Of a stretch of DNA of 15,896 bases, positions 1-6,151 are shown piece by piece. The DNA is from an uncultured Mucispirillum sp. GTDB lineage: Bacteria; Chrysiogenota; Deferribacteres; Deferribacterales; Mucispirillaceae. Both the position numbers and the translations under genes were made by a program. The notes beneath the pieces were generated by a model that searched no databases, was not told the origin of the DNA, and saw only the letters and a list, made by a program, of their open reading frames with translations. Numbering within the stretch: the first letter of the stretch is position 1; each line of letters opens with the position of its first letter. The stretch is taken from positions 1 through 15,896 of the forward strand of contig CALADT010000079.1 in assembly GCA_937890655.1 (NCBI GenBank). The letters run 5' to 3'.

Positions 1-93
1 TATTTCATCAATTCATTATAGTCTGATACTCCAAAATTTTTCTTAAAAATTTAGATTTTCTTTAAAATGTTTTAACTGTTATTCAAATTTCAT
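1..93 (-). pseudogene. possible decayed start of a gene running off the left edge
   Basis: On the minus strand an AAGGAG ribosome binding site sits 7 nt before an ATG at 93-91, with a promoter-like pair just upstream. The frame then meets TAA at codon 5 (M-K-F-E-stop). Read through, the same frame looks helix-like and coding (QLKHFKENLNF) before a second TAA. A frame shifted by one base is then open to the window edge (KKNFGVSDYNELMK). This could be the remains of a gene with a nonsense codon and a frameshift, or chance in AT-rich DNA. No family is recognised. The call rests mainly on the good start signals. Confidence 0.2.
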
Positions 94-112
94 GTAACAC
101 TCCTTATTCTTT

Positions 113-141
113 TTTATAACACAGTTTTTTCTATTACACAA
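113..141 (-). promoter_or_regulatory. weak sigma70-like promoter for leftward transcript
   Basis: On the minus strand TTGTGT (136-141) and TATAAA (113-118) are separated by 17 bp. They lie just ahead of the ribosome binding site and ATG at 91-93. The -35 box matches only 3 of 6 consensus bases. In DNA this AT-rich such pairs arise often by chance. Confidence 0.2.
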
Positions 142-334
142 AATTTTTACAGTGCCAAAAGTCATAATGGGTAGTGATTTTTATAATGTATTTTTAAAAA
201 TATTTTTAATATATGGGTATATTAAGTATTTTTAAAATATATTATTGAAATAAAAAATATTATATTTACTACTTGAAAAAATATAATTAGAAAAGAAGTA
301 TATAATACTGATACATATCATAAAAAATAGTTAT

Positions 335-370
335 AAAAAAAATAGTATAAGAAATAATCTTATACTATTT
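335..370 (-). terminator. intrinsic terminator after the aminotransferase gene
   Basis: A perfect 12-bp inverted repeat (340-351 with 359-370, 7-nt loop) lies 25 bp beyond the stop codon of the aminotransferase. On the minus strand it is followed by a T run. The stem has few GC pairs, so termination may be leaky, but position and T run suit the end of the gltX-der-aminotransferase operon. Confidence 0.65.
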
Positions 371-395
371 ATATGTTAAAAAAGTTATAGTATTT

Positions 396-1700
396 TTATT
401 TTGTAGATTCTACATACTCTACTATTTTTTGTGCAACGGTTTTAATATTCCTTTCAAATTTTTCCACATTTTTTTCTAAAAGAGTAATTCTAAACCCTAA
501 AAGGTTAGTAAAAAATGACGTTAATGGAACAAGGCATATACCTGTTGCCCCTAAAAGGTTATAAGCAAAACGTTTATCGTGTTCGCTATTATTATTCAAT
601 AATTTATTTACATAGGCTTCCACTTCTTTATTTTCAATTTCTAAATATTGTTTATTATTAAACACTGCTTCATTAAATACTACACTTAAATAAAAGGCAC
701 CGTTACTTCTATTAACTACAATATAAGGCACATCTTTTAATATATTATATGCAATATCTGCAAGTTTTTCGTAATGGGTAACTCTTGATTGTAAATATTT
801 TTGGTATTCTTTATGTTCCATAAGTTTTGGTATTGCCATTTGTGGCATAGTTGTAGAACATACTTCTGCTTGTTTTTGTTTAAATATTGCTTGTATATAC
901 CTATCAAAATCTGCATCTTTACCATAATTATATACTTCCATCCATGCACATCTTGCTCCAGGCCAAGGCACTTCTTTTGAAAGAGAATTCATGCTAATAG
1001 CAGGTACATCGCCTATTACTTCTGCTAAATATGGCGTAGACTGACCATTATAAATCATATTATGATAAATTTCATCTGCCACTATAAAAAGGTTATGTTC
1101 TTTTGCAATACGCACTACTTCTTGTAATTTTTCTTTGCTGTAAACATAGCCTGTTGGGTTATCAGGGTTAATTACAAGAATACCTACAATAGAATGGGCA
1201 CTTTTGATTTTTCTTTCTAGCTCCCCTAAATCAGGTTCCCAGTTATTATATGGGTTCATTTTGTATGTATTTGGTGGAAATGATGCGTGTGCCACTTCTG
1301 CCATAAAGTGAGTAGAATAGGTTGGTTCAGGCATAATTATTCTAGCATCTACACGTATAACAGAATAACTTCTTGCAATAGCATCACCTAAACCGTTAAA
1401 AAAGATAATATCATCTTTTGTAATTTGTGTGCCGCCTAACGCATTTCTTTTTGCAGCTAAATATTCTCTTGTGGAATCTACCCCTTTTGTAGGAGAGTAT
1501 GCAAAAGATAAGTTATTATCAATAACTTCTTTTAATACATCTTTAATCCATTCTGGCACTTGTTCCCCTTTCATAACAGGGTCGCCAATATTTTCCCAAG
1601 ATATCTCAATACCTTTTGATTTCATAAAGTTGGCTATTTCCACAATATTTCTTATTTCGTAAGTTAAGCCACTTCCAATAGTTGCAAAATCTGCTCTCAT
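396..1700 (-). CDS. class I/II pyridoxal-phosphate aminotransferase
   Basis: A 434-residue cytosolic fold-type I PLP enzyme that transfers amino groups between an amino acid and a 2-oxo acid. Visible motifs: NPDNPTG (178-184), the cofactor-binding Asp in ADEIYH (Asp209, Tyr212), the Schiff-base lysine in SLSKEVPWPGAR (Lys242) with the phosphate-binding Arg250, and a C-terminal GFR (Arg404) expected to bind the substrate carboxylate. ATG follows AAAGGTG by 5 nt, so the start is good. It begins 28 nt after der stops and ends before a hairpin terminator, so it is the last gene of the gltX-der operon. Substrate cannot be told from sequence alone: alanine/aspartate-type transaminases of the AspC/AlaA superfamily are the nearest general match. 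At 434 residues it is longer than the usual ~400. Confidence 0.85.
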   Translation of the reverse strand: MRADFATIGSGLTYEIRNIVEIANFMKSKGIEISWENIGDPVMKGEQVPEWIKDVLKEVIDNNLSFAYSPTKGVDSTREYLAAKRNALGGTQITKDDIIFFNGLGDAIARSYSVIRVDARIIMPEPTYSTHFMAEVAHASFPPNTYKMNPYNNWEPDLGELERKIKSAHSIVGILVINPDNPTGYVYSKEKLQEVVRIAKEHNLFIVADEIYHNMIYNGQSTPYLAEVIGDVPAISMNSLSKEVPWPGARCAWMEVYNYGKDADFDRYIQAIFKQKQAEVCSTTMPQMAIPKLMEHKEYQKYLQSRVTHYEKLADIAYNILKDVPYIVVNRSNGAFYLSVVFNEAVFNNKQYLEIENKEVEAYVNKLLNNNSEHDKRFAYNLLGATGICLVPLTSFFTNLLGFRITLLEKNVEKFERNIKTVAQKIVEYVESTK

Positions 1701-1728
1701 AACTGCACCTTTAATTATATATTATTTA

Positions 1729-3081
1729 CTACTCATCATCACTAAATTTGCTTTTTCTTTTACGAATACTAAGCCTAACAGGGACACCTTCAAACCCAAA
1801 AGATTCCCTAATCATATTCACTAAAAACCGTTCGTATGAAAAATGAACGCCCTGTGGGTTATTTACAAATGCTACAAAATATGGTGGTCTTGAAGCAACT
1901 TGTGTCATATAGTAAAATTTTAAACGTCTTGAGCCAACAACTGGTGGCTGATGTCGTTCTAAAGCCATACGTAACACTTCGTTTACTGCATGGGTTGGCA
2001 CACGTTTTGTATATTCTAAATATAATTTTTTAATAGAATCAAATATTTTATCACAATTTTTACCTGTTTTTGCTGATATAAATATAATAGGCGGGTTAGA
2101 TAAAAACTGTAATTTATCTTTTATTAACCTTTTTAATTCTTTTACTGCCTTTTCATCTTTTCCGGCAATATCCCATTTATTAACAGCTAAAACCACAGGT
2201 TTACCAGCTTCCCAAGCATCACTTATTACTTTTACATCTCTTTCATTAAGAGATTCTGCTCCGTCAATAACAGCAACAGCCACATGTGCTCCACTTATTG
2301 CATCCATAGACCTGTAATAGCCGTATTTTTCAATAGTATCTTTAAACATTACAGATTTTTTACGAATACCTGCTGTATCTGTAATAATATATTTGTCAGA
2401 TTTATATGTAAAATAAACATCAACACTATCTCTTGTGGTGCCTGCAATAGGTGTAACAATAACCCGTTCTTTTCCAAGCCATGCGTTTAAAAGGCTGGAT
2501 TTTCCCACATTAGGCCTGCCTATTACTGCAATTTTTATAGGTTCGTCTTTTTCTTCATTATCTTCTAGTTCTTCAATTTCTTCTACTTCTTCTTCTGGAA
2601 TAAACTCTGCAATATAATCAAGAAGTTCATCAACATTTCTACCGTGTATTGCACTAATAGGAAAAAGCTCCACATTACCTAGCTTATAAAACTCGTTGAC
2701 AGATTGTTCTCTTGTATTACTATCAGCTTTATTAACAGCCACCACAAATGGTTTACTGCACTTTCTAAGCATATCGCATACTATTTCATCAAGAGCATGT
2801 AGCCCTTGCCCAGCATCTACCACAAGTATTAAAAAATCAGCTTCTTCAATAGCTTTAAAAAACTGTTCCTGCATTTCTTTTTTTAATAAGTCAGCTTGAA
2901 GGTCAAAACCTGCTGTATCTACAAGCATAAAGTTTTTTGAAAGCCATGAAGTTTCCACTTCTATTCTATCTCTTGTAACCCCTGGCATATCATCAGTAAT
3001 AGATATACGTCTGCCTGCTATTCTGTTAAATAATGTTGATTTGCCAACGTTTGGCCTGCCTATAATACCAAGATTAAACAT
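1729..3081 (-). CDS. der: ribosome assembly GTPase Der (EngA)
   Basis: A 450-residue GTPase with two G domains in tandem, needed for maturation of the 50S ribosomal subunit. Domain 1: P-loop GRPNVGKST (8-16), DTAG (55-58), NKAD (117-120). Domain 2: GRPNVGKSS (188-196), DTAG (235-238), NKWD (301-304). A KH-like RNA-binding domain fills about 355-450. The two G domains are joined by a very acidic linker (about 162-180, mostly Glu), as in many Der proteins. The ATG directly follows the gltX stop codon with no base between, so translation is probably coupled to gltX; the CAGGG in the end of gltX can act as ribosome binding site. Length and motif set are those of intact Der. Confidence 0.97.
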   Translation of the reverse strand: MFNLGIIGRPNVGKSTLFNRIAGRRISITDDMPGVTRDRIEVETSWLSKNFMLVDTAGFDLQADLLKKEMQEQFFKAIEEADFLILVVDAGQGLHALDEIVCDMLRKCSKPFVVAVNKADSNTREQSVNEFYKLGNVELFPISAIHGRNVDELLDYIAEFIPEEEVEEIEELEDNEEKDEPIKIAVIGRPNVGKSSLLNAWLGKERVIVTPIAGTTRDSVDVYFTYKSDKYIITDTAGIRKKSVMFKDTIEKYGYYRSMDAISGAHVAVAVIDGAESLNERDVKVISDAWEAGKPVVLAVNKWDIAGKDEKAVKELKRLIKDKLQFLSNPPIIFISAKTGKNCDKIFDSIKKLYLEYTKRVPTHAVNEVLRMALERHQPPVVGSRRLKFYYMTQVASRPPYFVAFVNNPQGVHFSYERFLVNMIRESFGFEGVPVRLSIRKRKSKFSDDE

Positions 3082-4539
3082 TTATTTAAGCCCTGCTAAT
3101 TCCATTGTTTTATTAATTCTTGTTTTTAGTTCATCACAGGAAAGTAGTGTAGCCACATAGTCCATTTCAGGTCCTTTTGTGCTTCTTGTAACACCTGTTC
3201 TAACTGCCATGTATAAAGGCTTTCCTTTTGTTCCTGTTTCTTTTTGTATTTCTTTCATAATAGCTTTATATTGTTCTTCTTCTAAATAGTTATTATTTTC
3301 TATTTTAGATAAAAAAAGCTCTAAAACTTTTGGCGTAGTTTCAAGATTAAGCATTTCTTTTGCTTCATCTGTTATACTTTCATCTAACTGAAAATAAACT
3401 TTTAAATATTCAGGTGCATCACTTAAAAGTGTAAAATTATCCCTAACAGATAAAAGCATTTTTTCTACTTTTTGCCTGTTTTCTTTAATATATTCTTCAG
3501 TTACTAACCCACTTGCAGTAATGTAATGGGTGCATAAATCAAGTAGTTCTGATATATCTTTATTTCTAATATAAAGGCCGTTCATCCATTTTAATTTATC
3601 AAAATCAAATACAGCAGCACTTTTTGACACACGTTTCATAGAAAACTTTTCTTTTAATTCATCAAGAGAAAAAATTTCTCTTTCATCATCACTACTCCAA
3701 GAAAGTAATGACATATAGTTTATCATAGCTTCTCTTAAATAGCCTGCTTTTCTAAATTCTTCCACACTTGTGTTACCATGACGTTTTGAAAGTTTTGCAT
3801 GGTCTGGCCCTAAAATCATAGGAATATGAGCAAATATAGGTGCTTTTTCCCCAATAGCTTCATATATTAAGGCTTGTTTTGGTGTGTTTGATAAATGGTC
3901 ATCACCCCTAATAACATGAGTAATTTTCATTAAAGCATCATCTATAACAACAACATAGTTATAAATAGGTGCCCCGTCTGGACGGATAATAATAAAATCA
4001 CCAAATGCGTTAGTAGGAAACTCAATATCTCCATGAATCATATCCTGCACTAAAATAGATGGTTTAAAAGCTCTAAAACGAATAGATGCTTTTTCTCCAT
4101 TTTTTTCTTTTGCTTCTATTTCTTCTTGAGTTAAATGGCTACATTTACCACTATATATATATGCTCTGCCTTCTTGTTGTGCTTTTTCTCTTTCACTATC
4201 TAGTTCTTCTTTTGAGCAAAAACATTTATAGGCGTATCCGTCTTTAATTAACTGCTGTGCATACTTATTATAAATATCAAACCTTTCTGTTTGACGGTAT
4301 GGGCCGTAATTACCACCTTTTTTTGGGCCTTCATCGTAATCAAGTCCAAGCCATTCTAAATCTTCATATATTAATTCTTCACTTTCTAAAGTGGACCTTT
4401 CCAAATCAGTATCTTCTATTCTTAGTATAAATTCTCCACCCTGACTTCTAGCAAATAAATAGTTAAAAAGTGCAGTTCTTACATTACCAACATGTATATG
4501 CCCAGTAGGGCTTGGTGCAAAACGAACACGAACAGCCAT
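3082..4539 (-). CDS. gltX: glutamyl-tRNA synthetase
   Basis: Class I aminoacyl-tRNA synthetase of 485 residues that charges tRNA-Glu (possibly also tRNA-Gln; the sequence does not settle whether it is discriminating). It has the N-terminal PSPTGHIHVGN signature (HIGH motif region 9-19), a CxC...CxH putative zinc site (Cys106, Cys108, Cys133, His135), the VIRGDDHL segment (209-216) and the KLSKR version of KMSKS (249-253), followed by a helical anticodon-binding domain. ATG is preceded by AAGGAG at about 7 nt. It is the first gene of the minus-strand operon with der and an aminotransferase, diverging from the sdh operon across a 765-bp gap. Confidence 0.97.
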   Translation of the reverse strand: MAVRVRFAPSPTGHIHVGNVRTALFNYLFARSQGGEFILRIEDTDLERSTLESEELIYEDLEWLGLDYDEGPKKGGNYGPYRQTERFDIYNKYAQQLIKDGYAYKCFCSKEELDSEREKAQQEGRAYIYSGKCSHLTQEEIEAKEKNGEKASIRFRAFKPSILVQDMIHGDIEFPTNAFGDFIIIRPDGAPIYNYVVVIDDALMKITHVIRGDDHLSNTPKQALIYEAIGEKAPIFAHIPMILGPDHAKLSKRHGNTSVEEFRKAGYLREAMINYMSLLSWSSDDEREIFSLDELKEKFSMKRVSKSAAVFDFDKLKWMNGLYIRNKDISELLDLCTHYITASGLVTEEYIKENRQKVEKMLLSVRDNFTLLSDAPEYLKVYFQLDESITDEAKEMLNLETTPKVLELFLSKIENNNYLEEEQYKAIMKEIQKETGTKGKPLYMAVRTGVTRSTKGPEMDYVATLLSCDELKTRINKTMELAGLK

Positions 4540-4573
4540 ATTTATATCTCCTTACATATATAATAAACTAATA

Positions 4574-4601
4574 TTTATATACTGTTTTAATATAATTACA
4601 A
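4574..4601 (-). promoter_or_regulatory. candidate promoter of the gltX operon
   Basis: On the minus strand TTGTAA (4596-4601) and TATAAA (4574-4579) are 16 bp apart, predicting a start near 4567 and a 5' leader of roughly 28 nt carrying the AAGGAG ribosome binding site. The region is AT-rich, so this is the best candidate rather than a certain site. Confidence 0.35.
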
Positions 4602-4655
4602 GAAAAATTTTTACATTTTAGCTTTTTTATTGCAAAATAATGCAAAAAATATTAC

Positions 4656-4678
4656 TGCTTAAATTTTAAGCATATAGT
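4656..4678 (+). promoter_or_regulatory. 17-bp palindrome abutting a -10-like box
   Basis: TGCTTAAA-T-TTTAAGCA (4656-4672) is a perfect inverted repeat around one base, like a dimeric repressor operator. It directly abuts TATAGT (4673-4678), a 5/6 match to a -10 box, which would start RNA near 4685 and feed the candidate RNA that ends at 4880. No good -35 box is seen. It lies about 120 bp upstream of gltX, so it could regulate either direction. Confidence 0.3.
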
Positions 4679-4684
4679 CTTTTT

Positions 4685-4880
4685 GTGCTCTATTAAGGGT
4701 AAATCTTGTTTTTATGTTATGATTATCCAACTATTTTCCACAATTTCAAATGATTGTAAGTATAAAACTTATATATTGTTGATTTTACAAGGCTATATCA
4801 TAACCTATTGATAATAAAGAATAATTTGCATTATCTATAAAAACCCCTTATTTTTCAAGAGTTTATAAGGGTTGTTTTTT
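4685..4880 (+). ncRNA. candidate small RNA or leader ending at an orphan terminator
   Basis: About 195 nt with no open reading frame but with successive stems: 4716-4723 with 4797-4804 (8 bp, extendable inward with interruptions), 4806-4815 with 4830-4839 (9 bp around one mismatch), then a terminator hairpin. No protein gene ends here, because the flanking genes diverge, so the terminator needs a transcript of its own. Size is in the range of 6S RNA and many sRNAs, but no family signature is recognised. Its 5' end is inferred from a -10-like box and may be wrong. Confidence 0.3.
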
Positions 4881-4896
4881 CCACATTTTATCCACA
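4723..4896 (+). other. cluster of DnaA-box-like sites (two doublets)
   Basis: Four sites resembling the DnaA box TTATCCACA lie in one orientation: 4723-4731 (7/9), 4734-4742 (TTTTCCACA, 8/9), 4877-4885 (TTTTCCACA, 8/9) and 4888-4896 (9/9). Within each pair the starts are exactly 11 bp apart, about one helical turn. The perfect box is followed on its right by a very AT-rich tract (4897-5064) that could unwind; E. coli R1 and its unwinding element have the same relative orientation. No dnaA gene is in the window. It could be an origin, a DnaA-titrating or DnaA-regulated region, or chance. Confidence 0.4.
4842..4880 (+). terminator. intrinsic terminator in the gltX/sdhC divergent gap
   Basis: CCCTTAT (4845-4851) pairs with ATAAGGG (4865-4871), extendable by two A-T pairs past a bulged C, and is followed by a six-T run (4875-4880). 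The opposite strand also has a T run after the stem, so it could act in both directions. No annotated gene stops nearby on either strand. Confidence 0.55.
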
Positions 4897-5077
4897 CATA
4901 TATTTAAATAATAGTAAAAGTATTGATATTTATAGGTATATTACAAGTTGATTAAAATATAAGCAAGTGTCAAAATAAATATAATAATATTATAACGATG
5001 TTATATAATATCTTTATAAAAGTTATTTTATAAAAAAATATATTAGTTATAATCATATAAAAATAGGGGGAAATTAT

Positions 5078-5143
5078 ATGCAAAATACTTTATTTTATAA
5101 GTATTTATATAAGATTTTAAACAACGTTATTATTTTTGTATAA
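5078..5143 (+). CDS. possible 21-residue microprotein
   Basis: An ATG placed 7 nt after AGGGGG (5065-5070) opens a 21-codon frame ending in TAA. A TATAAT box lies at 5048-5053, but there is no clear -35. The peptide is rich in aromatic and branched residues (MQNTLFYKYLYKI then LNNVIIFV), without charged termini or a known motif, and could be a small membrane peptide or leader peptide. It ends 29 bp before the sdh promoter. The ribosome binding site is the only strong support in otherwise AT-rich intergenic DNA. Confidence 0.22.
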   Translation: MQNTLFYKYLYKILNNVIIFV

Positions 5144-5172
5144 ACATTAATATAAAAATTATGGAAAAATTG

Positions 5173-5200
5173 TTGACAAAAAACTATTTATATACTTTAA
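5173..5200 (+). promoter_or_regulatory. sdhCDAB promoter
   Basis: A consensus TTGACA (5173-5178) and TTTAAT (5195-5200, 5/6) are separated by 16 bp, placing transcription start near 5207 and giving a leader of about 97 nt. The leader contains a small CATCT/AGATG hairpin (5251-5270) and the AAAGGAG ribosome binding site of sdhC. This is the best promoter in the window. Confidence 0.65.
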
Positions 5201-5304
5201 TATATTTTGAGTGCAAAATTCAAATTTTATTCCTTAATGAAGAAATTTAACATCTTAAGATAAAGAGATGATATAAATTAATTAATATTTAAAGGAGTGC
5301 GTTT

Positions 5305-5793
5305 ATGCCTAGAAGAGATGTCGGTTCAACAGCCAGGGGTTATCGTAAACACCCAGGTATGATAGCATGGTTGTTTCATAGAATTACAGGTATAATTCTT
5401 GTTCTATATTTTATGGTGCATATGCTTGGTTCGTCAGCAAGCATAGATTTTTTTAGTAATATTGCTAGAAATATCTATGTTGAGTCGTTTATAGTTGTTA
5501 TGTTTGCTTGGCATGCTGCCAACGGTCTGCGTATTATTTTTATGGAATTTTTTAGAGCAGCTGAAAGATCATGCTTTAAAAAAGCTCTAGCTATTTTTTC
5601 ATTGTTAGCTTTATTAATTGCATTCGTTGGTTTATACTATGCTAAAGTGCATATTGATAAGGAAGCAGCAAAAGCAAAAGCAGCAGAAGCAGAAAAATCT
5701 GCAGCTATAGAATCAGTTATTACACATAAGGATTTAATGGCATATAATACTGCTGTTACTCCATTTGTAGTTGAAACAGCTAAAGGAGAGTAG
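5305..5793 (+). CDS. sdhC: succinate dehydrogenase cytochrome b subunit SdhC
   Basis: One of two membrane anchors of succinate:quinone oxidoreductase, which bind quinone and heme b in the inner membrane. Three membrane spans are visible (about 20-40, 60-80, 93-112). The HRITG motif (25-29) is the SdhC quinone-site signature, and His70 in WHAANGLR is a likely heme ligand, His39 another candidate. ATG follows AAAGGAG by 7 nt. It is first in sdhCDAB, with sdhD starting 3 nt after its stop. Odd point: after the third span come about 50 extra residues, starting with an Ala/Lys/Glu-rich helix (117-135), so the protein is 162 residues rather than the common ~125. Confidence 0.9.
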   Translation: MPRRDVGSTARGYRKHPGMIAWLFHRITGIILVLYFMVHMLGSSASIDFFSNIARNIYVESFIVVMFAWHAANGLRIIFMEFFRAAERSCFKKALAIFSLLALLIAFVGLYYAKVHIDKEAAKAKAAEAEKSAAIESVITHKDLMAYNTAVTPFVVETAKGE

Positions 5794-5796
5794 GGT

Positions 5797-6123
5797 ATGA
5801 ACAAAATATATAAATATACAGGCACAGGTAATAGTGGTACTATCTTATGGGTGTTACAACGTATATCTGCCATAGTTTTATTTTTTGCATTAGGTTACCA
5901 CTTACTAGGTAAAATAATGTCTAAAGCAGGTTCTGGTATTTTTGAAGGTTCAAATACCATAATGATGAATGCTTTATGGATATTTGTTGTTTTCCATGCT
6001 TTTAATGGCTTAAAAATGGTAACAGATGATTATGTTTCTCGCAAAGGGACACGCTTTATCCTTTATACTATATATTGGATATTAGCAATAGTTATGTTTA
6101 GCCTTGCAATGGGAATAAAATGA
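5797..6123 (+). CDS. sdhD: succinate dehydrogenase membrane anchor SdhD
   Basis: Second membrane anchor, 108 residues with three membrane spans (about 15-38, 55-73, 87-106). WVLQRISAIVL (18-28) and HAFNGLKMVTDDY (67-79) match the E. coli SdhD pattern WVLQR...HAW.G....TDY, so His67 is the likely heme ligand and Asp78-Tyr79 the quinone-site pair. The ribosome binding site AAAGGAG lies in the last codons of sdhC, implying tight co-translation. The heme ligand and quinone roles are taken from the E. coli enzyme, not shown here. Confidence 0.88.
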   Translation: MNKIYKYTGTGNSGTILWVLQRISAIVLFFALGYHLLGKIMSKAGSGIFEGSNTIMMNALWIFVVFHAFNGLKMVTDDYVSRKGTRFILYTIYWILAIVMFSLAMGIK

Positions 6124-6151
6124 TAAAAAAAAGGATTGTGAGGTTGAAAAA

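Noticed and set aside
5161..5250. 29-codon plus-strand frame starting ATG-GAA-AAA
   Set aside because: No ribosome binding site, and it overlaps the consensus sdh promoter, so most sdh transcripts would start inside it.
5637..5873. 78-residue minus-strand frame across the sdhC/sdhD junction
   Set aside because: Antisense to two well-supported genes in an operon with no ribosome binding site or promoter on that strand.
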